DNA of 64,000 nt from Chroococcus sp. FPU101 (GTDB lineage Bacteria > Cyanobacteriota > Cyanobacteriia > Cyanobacteriales > Microcystaceae), in contig NZ_BLJI01000002.1 of NCBI RefSeq assembly GCF_017312365.1, positions 342,139 through 406,138 on the forward strand. The letters run 5' to 3'. The notes under the pieces were generated by a model. It saw nothing but the letters and a program-made list of their open reading frames with translations, was not told the DNA's origin and made no database searches. This document shows, in pieces, positions 8,997-18,918 of this stretch; within the stretch, counting starts at the first letter, position 1; each line of letters starts with the position of its first letter. The translations under genes were made by a program, and so were the position numbers.

Positions 8997-9356
8997 ATGA
9001 AAACTGAACTCAGACGACGACAACCGCCCTCTAAATCGAAGAAGACATCAAGACGCTATGATGCTAAACGAGTCCATCAAGGTATAGCGATCGAAGCAAC
9101 TCTTAAATTAGGAATGAATCTCATCCTGTCAGTTGCTTCAATTACTGCTTTAATCAAGCTTTGGCCCTATCAAGAGATACAACAAGCGAAATTAGCCGAA
9201 GTCCGTCGAGCAGTACAGGATACAGAAATTAGGGTGGATAAATTGCGAGGTCAGTTAAATCGAAATTTTGACCCTGAACAAACTCAAAAACTGATGCAAG
9301 AACAAAGTTACCGAGTCGATCCTAATCAACGGCGTATTTTCTGGATGTCTCAATAA
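8997..9356 (+). CDS. small membrane protein with coiled coil, function unknown
   Basis: 119 aa. A strongly basic N-terminus (residues 1-26), one membrane segment around 32-54 (EATLKLGMNLILSVASITAL), then a helical charged region predicted as coiled coil (residues 60-90, IQQAKLAEVRRAVQDTEIRV). The C-terminal segment (LNRNFDPEQTQKLMQEQSYR) looks conserved-hypothetical in cyanobacteria. The order cytoplasmic basic tail, single TM, coiled coil is like FtsL/FtsB/DivIC cell-division proteins, but sequence similarity is too weak to assign that role. 27 bases before the ABC permease gene. Confidence 0.65.
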   Translation: MKTELRRRQPPSKSKKTSRRYDAKRVHQGIAIEATLKLGMNLILSVASITALIKLWPYQEIQQAKLAEVRRAVQDTEIRVDKLRGQLNRNFDPEQTQKLMQEQSYRVDPNQRRIFWMSQ

Positions 9357-9383
9357 TAATCGGTAGGGTCTAAAATCAGTAAT

Positions 9384-10277
9384 ATGATGCCTACTGACGC
9401 AATTGAAGTAAGGAGTTTATGGGGTCAAGCTTGGCGGCAGTTTTCCCGTAACAAACTGGCGATGCTTGGGTTACTCCTCTTAATCGTTATTATTTTGGGT
9501 GTTTTAATTGGCCCTGTAATTAATCCAACTCCCATCAATCAAATTAATTTTAGTCAATCAACTTTACCCCCAAACTTACAACATCCATTTGGTACTAATG
9601 ATCTAGGGCAAGATCAACTTGCTAGAGTCTTATTTGGCGGTCGTATTTCTTTATGCGTTGGTTTAGCCGCAATGGTTGTCGCCATCAGTTTAGGCACCCT
9701 TATCGGGGCAATAGCTGGCTTTTATGGAGGGATGCTCGATAGCGTGTTAATGCGGTTAACAGATTTATTTTTATCCCTACCACAACTCCCATTATTGCTG
9801 TTGATGGTTTATTTGTTTCGGGATTCTCTAAAAGCGATCGCAGGGCCAGAACAAGGAATTTTTATTTTAGTCGTTTTGTTAATTGGTGGATTAAATTGGA
9901 TGTCGGTTGCCCGTCTAGTCCGCGCCAACATCCTAAAATTAAGAGAAATGGAGTTTATTAGCGCAGCCACGGTTAGTGGTGCTTCTCCATTCCGTCTTAT
10001 TTGGGTACATCTGCTACCGAATGTAACTGGAATTATTATCGTCGCTGCGACCATTGCCGTCGCCAATGGCATTATCACCGAATCTACACTCAGTTTTTTA
10101 GGGCTAGGATTTCCACCAGATGTACCGACTTGGGGACAAATGTTGTACAAAGCAAAAGATTATTTAACAACTGCGCCTCATCTGGCTTTATTTCCTGGTT
10201 TAGCTATTTTTATCACCGTTTTATGTATTAATTATGTTGGGGAAGGATTACGCGACGCATTTGATCCAAAATCTTAA
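9384..10277 (+). CDS. ABC transporter permease, DppC/OppC type
   Basis: 297 aa. An N-terminal cytosolic segment and first TM (FSRNKLAMLGLLLLIVIILG) are followed by a periplasmic loop with HPFGTNDLGQDQLARVLFGG, diagnostic of the OppC/DppC group, then the BPD_transp_1 domain. The EAA loop that contacts the ATPase is near residues 196-212 (VSGASPFRLIWVHLLPN). It would pair with a DppB-type permease, two ATPases and a substrate-binding protein for peptide or nickel uptake. None are adjacent, which is common for scattered cyanobacterial transporter genes. Starts at the first of two ATG codons. Confidence 0.92.
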   Translation: MMPTDAIEVRSLWGQAWRQFSRNKLAMLGLLLLIVIILGVLIGPVINPTPINQINFSQSTLPPNLQHPFGTNDLGQDQLARVLFGGRISLCVGLAAMVVAISLGTLIGAIAGFYGGMLDSVLMRLTDLFLSLPQLPLLLLMVYLFRDSLKAIAGPEQGIFILVVLLIGGLNWMSVARLVRANILKLREMEFISAATVSGASPFRLIWVHLLPNVTGIIIVAATIAVANGIITESTLSFLGLGFPPDVPTWGQMLYKAKDYLTTAPHLALFPGLAIFITVLCINYVGEGLRDAFDPKS

Positions 10278-10362
10278 GACGGGATTTTAGTCATGTTCCC
10301 GTCAATTTTGCTCAATATGTGATATCCTCTTGAGTCAAATATGACGAGTTAAAAAAAATTTA

Positions 10363-11517
10363 ATGACTGCTAATTTAATAAAAGTTCCTTTTGTTGATCT
10401 GACTTGGCAGCATCAACCAATTCTAGGAGAAATAGAACAAGCGATCCAAACAGTGATCAAACGGGGCGATTTTGTGCTAGGACAAGCTTTAGCAGAATTT
10501 GAAAGCGAATTTGCTCATGCTTGTGGGGTCAATTATGGTGTCGGAGTCGCATCTGGAACTACAGCGATCGCAATAGGTCTTCAAGCTCTCGGAATTTCTA
10601 CAGGTGATGAAGTGTTAGTCCCTGCGAATACCTTTGTGGCGACTTTAATGGGAGTTATTCAAGCAGGAGCTAAACCCGTTTTAGTCGATTGCCATTTAGA
10701 CACAGCACTGATTGATTTAGAATTAGCAGTTAAAGCTATTACCCCAAGAACTAAGGCGATTATACCCGTACATTTGTATGGACAGATGGTTTCTCCTCGG
10801 CAACTCATCGATTTTGCCCAGACTTATAATTTACAAATTTTTGAAGATGCAGCCCAAGCTCATTTAGCAAGTTGTGAGGGTTACAAAGCGGGTTCAGTCG
10901 GTATTGCTGCGGCTTTTAGCTTTTATCCGAGTAAAAATTTAGGAGCCTTTGGCAATGGCGGAATGTTAATCACCCGTGAGCTAAACATTGCTCAAACCGC
11001 TAAGACTCTACGCAATTATGGCGCACCGAGTAAGTATTTTCACACCGAAATCGGGACGAATAGTCGGTTAGATACGCTTCAAGCGGCAATTTTACAAGTT
11101 AAATTACCCCATCTTGAGCAATGGAATCAATGGCGAAATACGACTGCTCAAATGTATGATCAGCTTCTTAAACCTTTACACTTCTTAGGAATTCAACCCA
11201 TTGATAACCAAACCAATACAGGTCATGTTTATCATCTGTATGTGATTCGGATTGATCCGACCAATTGTCCTCTACAACGCAAAGAAATACAAGAAGCTTT
11301 TAATCTAAGAGGCATTCAAACGGGTATTCATTATCCAATACCCTGTCATTTACAACCAGCTTATCAAACTCTAGGATTCTCTACAGGAGCGTTTCCCAAT
11401 GCCGAAAAATTGTGTGAACAAATCCTCTCATTGCCGATGTATCCTGGTTTGAGCTTTGAACAAGCTCAATATGTTATTGAACAATTATCTATAATCGTTG
11501 GTGGAATCCTTCCTTAA
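10363..11517 (+). CDS. DegT/DnrJ/EryC1/StrS-family sugar aminotransferase
   Basis: 384 aa, full length. PLP enzyme of the nucleotide-sugar aminotransferase group. Schiff-base Lys is K191 in FYPSKNLGAFGNGGML; D162 in FEDAAQAH contacts the PLP pyridine; the phosphate region GVASGTTAIAIGLQALG is near residue 61. These enzymes transfer an amino group from Glu or Gln to keto-sugars for surface polysaccharides or glycoconjugates. It heads the exosortase/polysaccharide cluster, 17 bases before the exosortase, so co-transcription is likely. Confidence 0.92.
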   Translation: MTANLIKVPFVDLTWQHQPILGEIEQAIQTVIKRGDFVLGQALAEFESEFAHACGVNYGVGVASGTTAIAIGLQALGISTGDEVLVPANTFVATLMGVIQAGAKPVLVDCHLDTALIDLELAVKAITPRTKAIIPVHLYGQMVSPRQLIDFAQTYNLQIFEDAAQAHLASCEGYKAGSVGIAAAFSFYPSKNLGAFGNGGMLITRELNIAQTAKTLRNYGAPSKYFHTEIGTNSRLDTLQAAILQVKLPHLEQWNQWRNTTAQMYDQLLKPLHFLGIQPIDNQTNTGHVYHLYVIRIDPTNCPLQRKEIQEAFNLRGIQTGIHYPIPCHLQPAYQTLGFSTGAFPNAEKLCEQILSLPMYPGLSFEQAQYVIEQLSIIVGGILP

Positions 11518-11534
11518 AATGATCTTGAAAGCTT

Positions 11535-12434
11535 ATGCAAACTTCTTTAACTTCGACAAGTTTCCGCGATCGCAATTTTTTTACTTTTTTAATAATAGGT
11601 CTATTAGCTATTCTCTATGGGCCAGTGATCCTTCATTGGTATGACGGTTGGCTCAATAAAAGTATTAATATTGAACATGAATATTTTAGTCATGGCTTAA
11701 TTGGTTTACCCTATGCTGCTTATTTAATCTGGGAACGGCGGAAACAATGGCAGCGTTTACCAAATACCTCTCATCCAGTCGGCTTAAGTTTACTGGTTTT
11801 AGCTGGAATTCTCTATCTGACTGGCGTGGCACAATGGGTTAATCTATCTTTTCCCGTGATGCTGATCGGGGTGTGTCTTTGGCTCAAAGGAATCAAGGGT
11901 TTAAAATTACAGTGGATTCCTCTTTTATTCATTGTTTTAGCTACACCGAATGAAATCCCTTATTTAATGACCCCTTATACACTGCCTTTACAAACATTTA
12001 TTGCTAACGCCGCTGGCTTTATCTTGCAACAATTAGGCTTCAATGTCACAGTAGAAGGCATTCATTTAGCGGTACAAGGTAGATTTGTTGAAGTTGCGCC
12101 TTATTGTGCGGGACTCAAAATGCTTTTTACCAGTGCCTATGTCACGCTTTTGTTATTAAACTGGACAAACAATTTAACGAAAATCAGATTAGTGATTGTT
12201 ATGTTAGCCAGTGCGATTAGTATTAGTATTATTGCTAATATTTTTCGCAATACCATTTTAGCCTGGTTATATGGCATTGGTAGAAAAGATTATTTTGATA
12301 TCGTCCATGAAGGTTGGGGCGGAGATTTATATTCAGTCTTCATGCTATTAACGATTGTTGGTCTGTTTCGTTTGATCCAAAATTATCAAACAAACGAGCC
12401 AGTTCAATCAATTGAGGAGCAACATCATGAGTAA
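11535..12434 (+). CDS. exosortase (cyanoexosortase B type)
   Basis: 299 aa with about eight membrane helices. The exosortase triad is present: C191 in VAPYCAGLK, R238 in ANIFRNTILAW and H258 in DIVHEGWGGD. The early motif EHEYFSHGLIGLPYAAYLIW is typical. Exosortases are membrane cysteine transpeptidases that process PEP-CTERM-like sorting tails and are linked to exopolysaccharide production. The accompanying next gene matches the cyanoexosortase B partner as I recall it. No obvious PEP-CTERM substrate gene is in this window. Overlaps the next gene by 8 nt. Confidence 0.9.
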   Translation: MQTSLTSTSFRDRNFFTFLIIGLLAILYGPVILHWYDGWLNKSINIEHEYFSHGLIGLPYAAYLIWERRKQWQRLPNTSHPVGLSLLVLAGILYLTGVAQWVNLSFPVMLIGVCLWLKGIKGLKLQWIPLLFIVLATPNEIPYLMTPYTLPLQTFIANAAGFILQQLGFNVTVEGIHLAVQGRFVEVAPYCAGLKMLFTSAYVTLLLLNWTNNLTKIRLVIVMLASAISISIIANIFRNTILAWLYGIGRKDYFDIVHEGWGGDLYSVFMLLTIVGLFRLIQNYQTNEPVQSIEEQHHE

Positions 12435-13134
12435 ATCCTTAAAGCCTTGGTTATTTTCGCAATACATTCTGGTGGGTTTATTAGTGTTGCTGATTGGTAT
12501 TGGTACTATTCCTAGCTATTTTAGTGGTCGTTGGACTTGGCAAGAACTTTCAGACATTCCTAATATTAAACATCTGAAAAATTTGAGTCAAACGGGATTA
12601 ACATTACCTGATGCTCAACTCAAAGAACATCAACCATTTTTGCTCGGAAATAAAAAATGGTCAGCCCAAGTTTTCCAAAAATCTGAACAACCTTTTGTGT
12701 TGCTGTTGATGCCACAAGATTATCATAAAAATTTACCTCAAACCGAATTAAGTGATCTAAGATACTTGGAAAAATGGAAAATCGATTCAGAGCAATCCAT
12801 GAGGGTTCCAGTTGAAATCAATCAAAAACGTTATTCAGTAGTCCCACGTTATTTTAAAGCATGGACTAAAACCACCTTTATTATTGTTCAATGGTACGCC
12901 TGGCCAGGGGGTGGAAGCTACGCGGCCTCTAATTGGTTTTGGCAAGATCAATGGTTACAATTGCGGCAAAAACGGCTACCTTGGATAGCTGTCACCCTGA
13001 AACTTCCGATCGAACCTTCTCAGGAACTTAAAACAATGTTACCTAAAATTAATTCATTAGTTCAAACCGTGCAAACTAATTTAGAAACACAAGTTTTTTC
13101 TCAACTCCAAAATACCTCATCTTCCGTCAAGTAA
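12427..13134 (+). CDS. cyanoexosortase B system-associated protein
   Basis: 235 aa from the ATG at 12427, preceded by GAGGAG about 8 bases upstream; it overlaps the exosortase end (ATGAGTAA). An upstream TTG (12412) is less likely. One N-terminal TM (residues 6-28), then a soluble domain with DIPNIKHLKNL, YFKAWTKTTFIIVQWYAW and WFWQDQWLQLRQKRLPWIAV. The domain probably faces the periplasm. It resembles EpsI-like or associated proteins of exosortase loci; biochemical role unknown. Position immediately after the exosortase is the main support. Confidence 0.8.
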   Translation: MSKSLKPWLFSQYILVGLLVLLIGIGTIPSYFSGRWTWQELSDIPNIKHLKNLSQTGLTLPDAQLKEHQPFLLGNKKWSAQVFQKSEQPFVLLLMPQDYHKNLPQTELSDLRYLEKWKIDSEQSMRVPVEINQKRYSVVPRYFKAWTKTTFIIVQWYAWPGGGSYAASNWFWQDQWLQLRQKRLPWIAVTLKLPIEPSQELKTMLPKINSLVQTVQTNLETQVFSQLQNTSSSVK

Positions 13135-13207
13135 TATTCGTCTATTGACAATAAAGAAGGAAAATCCGAGACTTGAACCATTACTCTTACATTCAAAAAT
13201 AATTACG

Positions 13208-14407
13208 ATGACTAACCGACGATTAATCCGTCCCTTCAATCAATTGGTTTACGTTTGTAGTAGTGTCATGTTGTGGGGCGTACTAGAAATCAGCTTCGGC
13301 ACATTACCAAGTTTAGGTCAGCGTTCCATTCCTAGACCCGATCCAGAACTACAGCCTGCACCAGAGGCACCCCCAACCTTTACTCCCGAAGATATTCCAC
13401 CCAGAAATTTTACTCCCCCATTATATGAAGACGAATCAAAGCAATTTCAACTCTATCGTTTAGATATTGGGGATACAATCAATGTGTCTGTCGCCGAATT
13501 TCCTGAATTTAATGCTTCTAGCCCGATCGATCCAGAAGGAAATATTCAACTCCCACTGGTTGGAAGAGTGGCTGTAAAAGGTTTAACTCTCGATGAAGTC
13601 GAAACCAAAGTGCGTTTTGAATTGGGTCGCCGCTTTTTACGCTCTGAACCAGAAGTATCAGCCGTGTTAGCCCAGCCTCGTCCTGCTCAACTAACGGTTT
13701 TAGGAGAAGTGGCTAGACCTGGGTTTTATGTAGTTGCCCCGAGTAGTGACTTAACAGCAGTGATTACTGGTGCAGGAGGAAGTACCTCTAGGGCTGATCT
13801 AAGATCCATTATTGTTCGTCGTCCTTTGGTCGATGGCACCGTTTTAGAAGAAAAAGTGAATTTGTATGATCCTTTGATTAAAGGTAAAAGTGTTCCCGAT
13901 TTTCGGGTGCAAGGTGGCGATACGATTATTATTTCTCGCTTAGAAGTTGGACAAGACAAAGATTATGATCGCTATTTAATCTCTAGAACCAGCCTCAATC
14001 AACCAACGATGACTGTTCGCGTTTTAGTTCCTTTGTTGCCTTCGGGACAAGCTTTAAGAAATGTTACCCTTCCTAGTGGTAGCACCTTTTTAGATGTAAT
14101 TGCTTCCTTGCCCACTACCGATCGCTTACGAATTAATGTGACCGAAGTGGCTTTACTTCGTTTTGATGAAGAGAAACGCGGGGTCATCTCACAAACCGTT
14201 AATCCACAAGCAGCACTTAGGGGCGATGTATCCCAAAATTTCCCCTTAGAAGATCAAGATGTAATTGTCGTGAGTCGCACGATTTTGGGTAAAATATTTG
14301 CCGTGTTTAATATCATTACGCAACCGATCCGAGATGTTCGCTCTTTTACAAATACAATTACCGATTTTGCTGATGGGAATTTTCGCGGCGGTAATAATAA
14401 TCGCTAA
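13208..14407 (+). CDS. polysaccharide export protein, Wza-like with SLBB domains
   Basis: 399 aa from ATG 13208; a TTG 21 codons upstream adds a tail without signal-peptide character. A hydrophobic N-terminal segment (LVYVCSSVMLWGVLEISFG) acts as signal peptide, then a Pro-rich linker. A Poly_export domain follows (YRLDIGDTINVSVAEFPEFN; PIDPEGNIQLPLVGRVAVKG). The first SLBB begins at QLTVLGEVARPGFYVVA and a second at about residue 260 (MTVRVLVPLLPSGQ). It forms the outer-membrane channel for exopolysaccharide together with the Wzc-like protein that follows 109 bases downstream. Confidence 0.93.
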   Translation: MTNRRLIRPFNQLVYVCSSVMLWGVLEISFGTLPSLGQRSIPRPDPELQPAPEAPPTFTPEDIPPRNFTPPLYEDESKQFQLYRLDIGDTINVSVAEFPEFNASSPIDPEGNIQLPLVGRVAVKGLTLDEVETKVRFELGRRFLRSEPEVSAVLAQPRPAQLTVLGEVARPGFYVVAPSSDLTAVITGAGGSTSRADLRSIIVRRPLVDGTVLEEKVNLYDPLIKGKSVPDFRVQGGDTIIISRLEVGQDKDYDRYLISRTSLNQPTMTVRVLVPLLPSGQALRNVTLPSGSTFLDVIASLPTTDRLRINVTEVALLRFDEEKRGVISQTVNPQAALRGDVSQNFPLEDQDVIVVSRTILGKIFAVFNIITQPIRDVRSFTNTITDFADGNFRGGNNNR

Positions 14408-14516
14408 ATATATTAAATTAAACACATTCATTGTTTAGACAAAGAAACAGATTAGAATATTGATCTAAAAGTAACGGTTAAAATAAAGGCATCTTGAAAG
14501 AAAGTCTCTTGAACCT

Positions 14517-16739
14517 ATGGCTCCACCAATTATTAAACGATTTCTTATATCCTTCAATCAGTATAAATTACTAGGTCTGTTGGCTTTTCTGTTATCGCTT
14601 GGCGGGGCAGTCGTTCTAGCCATTCAACCCGATCCCGAAAGGCCACCAAGAGTTTATAAAGCGATCGGACAATTGGCTTTTCAGACTCCGCCACCTGCTT
14701 TTACCAGTACTGGAACACAGATTCAGGAGCAAGGGAGAACCATTAGTAAAGATATTCTGATCTCTCCTAAAGTGTTACTTGGGACGGCGGAAAGGTTACG
14801 ACTTTCTCAAGAACGGATTCTCGACATTAGAGATAAAAAATTAATTATTACTTTTCCAGATGATAAAGCAGCAACCGATCCTAATCAACCTCAACCTCAA
14901 CAAGCTCAACAAGACTCGCAGCCTCAAGTCATTACGCTAGAAGTTACCGATAGTACCTTAGAAGGGGCAAAATTACTTCTAGAAACTTTTATGGAAGAAA
15001 TGGTTAATTATAGCCGTTTGCTAAATTCTTCCCAATTGACAGCCCGAATCGATGCTTTAAAACAACGATTAGGAACGGTTCAAAAAGATCTAACGGCAGC
15101 CGAAGAAAATTTTTATCGATACATTAGTAAACAAGGCTCAGACTTACTCGCGGTTCAAGATGGTAGTCTGTTTAGTGCGATTACCAGTAGTCAACAGCGA
15201 CAACGGGAAATCCGTCTAACGCTTCAAGAAATTGAGGGTCAAATTGGCAGTTTAACCACACAACTCGGACTGTCGCCCAAACAAGCTTATACTTCAGCCG
15301 CTTTGAGTGCTGACCCAATTATTGCTAACCTTAGAGCGAGAATTCTAGAAACTGAACTGCAACTAGAACGGCTTCAAAAAGATCTACGACCTGAACACCC
15401 TGCATTAGTTAAGTTAAATAAGGATAAACAGGTTAATGAAACTTTACTCCAACAACGCGCCCAAGAAGTGATCGGAAAAGATGGCATCTTTACGACATTA
15501 CCGAGTCAGGTACGTCAAGAAAGTAATCTTGATCCAACACGTCAGCAATTAGCCAGCCAATTAGTCTCTCTGCAAACTCAAAAAGAAGGATTAATCAAAC
15601 AATTAGATTCTCTGGTTACTCAAGAACGACAACTGCGTAATCAGTACGAACGTTTTCCTGAGCAACAGTTACAACAAGCACGTTTAGTACAAGCGGTTGA
15701 ATTTCAAAGGGTTATTTATCAAAATATTTTGACGGCGTTAGTTGATGCTCAATCCGCCGAAGCTGAAACTGTGGGTAGTTTAACGATCGCCCAAAGACCC
15801 ATTGCGAACGAGGTTATCTATCCACCCAATAACAGAAATCGTCTTTTGATTCTGCTTGCGGGTGCGGGTTTAGGTGTTCTCGCGGGAACGGGTTTGATCT
15901 TCTTACTTGCGGCTATTGATGATCGTCTCCATACCCCACAAGAATTACGTGAGGCTCTAATTTCTCGTCAAATCTTACTCTTAGGAGAACTTCCAACAAT
16001 TGGCAAAGAGCGCTCGCCCATATTAGCTGACGGCGATCCCGACTATCTGGCGTTTTATGAACGATTCCGTAGTAAAATTCGTCGTTTAGGTTCAGAAACG
16101 TCTAAAGTTGTGATTATTACCAGTATTACTAATGAAGAAGGTAAAACTTTAACGGCTTATAACTTAGCGATCGCGGCTTCTCTAGCAGGTAGACGAACAT
16201 TATTGATTGAAGCGGATCTACGTTCACCTTCTGTAGCAACTAATATACAAGTTCTCCCTGATCCAGAAGCCCAAAATGAACCACTACTCTACTATGGAGC
16301 TAGAAGTAAATCGATTCGGTTAGCTCCTTCGATCGAAAACCTCTCAATTTTACCGAGTCCAGGCCCACAACGACAAGCGGCGGCTATTCTTGAATCGAGT
16401 GAATTACAACTGTTGCTTAAGGATGCGCGGGGACGTTTTGATATGGTGGTAATTGATACTCCGTCTCTCTCTCGCTGTAATGATGCCTTGTTGCTTGAAC
16501 CGCTAACGGATGGTTTAATCATTGTGACTCAACCTGGACTCACTCGCTCTAGCCTACTGAATGAGGCTCTCGATCAACTTGCCGAGGCTGAAGTATCGAT
16601 TTTAGGAGCGGTTATTAATAATGTAGAGAATTTAGCAACTCCCGCTAATGCTCAAGGTGATGAGGCTGTACAACCACAGTTTGCTCAGTTAAATCAGCCT
16701 AGCACCACTGAAGAAGAAGACGCTAAAGTTGAGGTTTAG
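14517..16739 (+). CDS. Wzc/GumC-like polysaccharide co-polymerase with BY-kinase-type ATPase domain
   Basis: 740 aa. TM1 at about residues 18-36, a long periplasmic Wzz coiled-coil region (about 155-400), TM2 at about 440-465, then a cytosolic P-loop domain. Walker A is atypical (SITNEEGKTLTAYNLA) where BY-kinases normally have PGEGKS. Walker A-prime LLIEADLRSPS and Walker B FDMVVIDTPS are present. The C-terminus (QPSTTEEEDAKVEV) has no Tyr cluster, so autophosphorylation on a tail is unlikely. It pairs with the Wza-like exporter upstream to control polymer length and export. Ends 1 base before the convergent comM stop. Confidence 0.9.
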   Translation: MAPPIIKRFLISFNQYKLLGLLAFLLSLGGAVVLAIQPDPERPPRVYKAIGQLAFQTPPPAFTSTGTQIQEQGRTISKDILISPKVLLGTAERLRLSQERILDIRDKKLIITFPDDKAATDPNQPQPQQAQQDSQPQVITLEVTDSTLEGAKLLLETFMEEMVNYSRLLNSSQLTARIDALKQRLGTVQKDLTAAEENFYRYISKQGSDLLAVQDGSLFSAITSSQQRQREIRLTLQEIEGQIGSLTTQLGLSPKQAYTSAALSADPIIANLRARILETELQLERLQKDLRPEHPALVKLNKDKQVNETLLQQRAQEVIGKDGIFTTLPSQVRQESNLDPTRQQLASQLVSLQTQKEGLIKQLDSLVTQERQLRNQYERFPEQQLQQARLVQAVEFQRVIYQNILTALVDAQSAEAETVGSLTIAQRPIANEVIYPPNNRNRLLILLAGAGLGVLAGTGLIFLLAAIDDRLHTPQELREALISRQILLLGELPTIGKERSPILADGDPDYLAFYERFRSKIRRLGSETSKVVIITSITNEEGKTLTAYNLAIAASLAGRRTLLIEADLRSPSVATNIQVLPDPEAQNEPLLYYGARSKSIRLAPSIENLSILPSPGPQRQAAAILESSELQLLLKDARGRFDMVVIDTPSLSRCNDALLLEPLTDGLIIVTQPGLTRSSLLNEALDQLAEAEVSILGAVINNVENLATPANAQGDEAVQPQFAQLNQPSTTEEEDAKVEV

Positions 16740-18265
16740 TTATTGCATTCGATCAATGGTTCGATATTGAATCGCCTCAGCCACATGGGAACTTTTAATC
16801 TGATCTTCGGCGGCTAAATCTGCGATCGTGCGAGCTACTTTTAATATCCGATCCATTGCTCTTGCGGATAATCCTAGCTTACGAATTGCTCCTTCTAATA
16901 ACTTCAAACTCATCTCATCCAATTGACAAAACTGACGCAGATGACTCGACTGCATTTGAGCATTACAGCGAATGTTTGTTTCGTTTTGGAACCGAGTGTA
17001 AGTACGCTCCCTAGCCTCTTTCACCCGTTCTCTAACGATTTGTGAAGGTTCTCCAGTAGTTTGTTGGGTCATTTCTTCGGGTTTGAGACGATGGACACAA
17101 ACCTGTAAATCAATTCGATCCATTAAAGGGCCTGAAAGCTTGGCCCAATAATGTTCTCTTTGATGGGGTGAACAAGTACAGTTTTGAATGGGATCACCAA
17201 AATAACCACAAGGGCAAGGATTGGTACTCGCTACTAGGGTAAACTGAGCAGGAAAAGCGACTGATTGACGGGTTCGGGAAATTGTTACAGATCCGTCTTC
17301 AAGGGGTTGTCTGAGGTATTCTAAAACATTGCGTTTAAACTCAGTAAGTTCGTCAAGGAACAGTACCCCACGATGGGCCAAGGAAATCTCCCCAGGACGC
17401 GGAAAACCACCGCCACCCACCAGCGCAGCCCCAGAAGCCGAATGATGTGGACTGCGGAAGGGTCGTTCTTGAATGAGTGAACCTCGATCTTTTAAAAGAC
17501 CCGCGACGGAATGAATTTGAGAAACTTCTAAGGCTTCAGTAAAATCAAGATTTGGTAAAATACCAGGTAAACGTCGGGCTAACATCGTTTTACCGCTACC
17601 TGGAGGCCCGACAAAAATCACATTATGTCCCCCAGTGGCCGCAATTTCTAGGGCACGACGGGCATGACTTTGACCTTTAACATCTTTTAAATCGGGCAGA
17701 GAACCGCGTTGATCCCCAAAACTGTTCGCCTTAAATTGAATAGGAGTATGGCGTTCTGGTTCATTCAGAAATTCAGCTACTTCCGCTAGATGTTTAAATC
17801 CATATACCGAAATAGTCTTGACAATTGACGCTTCTTGTGCATTGCCGAGGGGAACCACTAAACCTTGAATTCCCATTTTCTGGGCCGCCGCCGCGATCGG
17901 TAAAACGCCCGCTACAGGTCTTAAACTGCCGTCTAGGGAGAGTTCTCCTAAAAATAAATAATCACCTAATAAATTCGCTTCGACTTGTTCAGAGGCGGCT
18001 AGAATGCCCAGAGAAATCGGTAAATCAAAGATTGGGCCTTCTTTTCGGAGATCCGCAGGTGTCAGGTTAATCACGATTTTGCGAACGGGAAAGGCAAAAC
18101 CCGAATTTTTTAGGCTGCTTTGACTCGTTCTCGTGATTCCTGTACGGCTGTATCAGGTAACCCCACCAATGTGATCGAGGGAAGTCCACCCGCAACATCG
18201 ACTTCTACGCCGACCTTAACCGCATCAATCCCTAAAATAGAAGCACTCCAAACTCTGGCTAACAT
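16740..18265 (-). pseudogene. comM: ComM/YifB-family AAA+ ATPase, single-base frameshift
   Basis: Starts at ATG 18263-18265 with [20 protein letters not shown] and continues to RERVKAA, then hits TAA in place of the expected [20 protein letters not shown]. Adding one base just before the A6 run (+ strand about 18106-18118) restores the normal protein, about 508 aa. The downstream frame (444 aa ORF from 18074) holds the S5-like domain, Walker A GPPGSGKT, Walker B VLFLDELTEF and the C-terminal helical domain (GLSARAMDRILKVARTIADL). ComM is a helicase aiding integration of transformed DNA in naturally competent bacteria. A GTG at 18074 could start a truncated product. True mutation and sequencing indel cannot be told apart here. 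Confidence 0.85.
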
Positions 18266-18412
18266 AGATGAATCAATAAAATTTATAAATTCATGATCGC
18301 TTTGTAGGTTGGCTTTTTTCCTCCGAAATTCTACGGATTTTTAGTCTAGGGTGATCCGCCTGATAATGGTAGGATGAAGACGAGAATCAATATATTTGTC
18401 AGATCATAAATT

Positions 18413-18754
18413 ATGAGTGAGACGATTTTTAGTAAGATTATTCGTCGCGAAATTCCAGCTAATATTATCTATGAAGATGATTTAGCGATCGCTTTTACTG
18501 ATGTTAATCCGAAAGCACCAACTCATATTTTAGTCATTCCTAAAAAACCGATTCCTCAACTTGATGCAGCTACAGAAGAAGATCAAGCCATTTTAGGTCA
18601 TTTACTGCTGACGGTTAAAAAAATAGCGGCTCAAATGAACTTAAAAAACGGTTATCGCGTTGTCATTAATAATGGTGAAGATGGCGGACAAACTGTATAT
18701 CATCTCCATCTGCATATTTTAGGTGATCGTCAAATGACTTGGCCACCCGGTTAA
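18413..18754 (+). CDS. HIT-family (HINT-like) purine nucleoside phosphoramidase
   Basis: 113 aa, normal length for HINT. Histidine triad HLHLH at 97-101 (H97, H99, H101) and N-terminal [17 protein letters not shown] are diagnostic. HINT enzymes hydrolyse AMP-linked amines such as adenosine phosphoramidate. The C-terminus MTWPPG is the usual ending. Single gene with its own upstream region. Confidence 0.95.
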   Translation: MSETIFSKIIRREIPANIIYEDDLAIAFTDVNPKAPTHILVIPKKPIPQLDAATEEDQAILGHLLLTVKKIAAQMNLKNGYRVVINNGEDGGQTVYHLHLHILGDRQMTWPPG

Positions 18755-18918
18755 AAAAAATCAAATTTACAGATGTTATTTTTTCCTTCTCATCTGGGAA
18801 TACTACAGGTAAGCTAGTTTAAATTTAATTTGCGCTTAATAATATTTAAAAAACAGCAAGTTAAATATAATACATAGCTATTACTTTAATTCCTGTGCTT
18901 TGTTGAATTCTTGTTATT

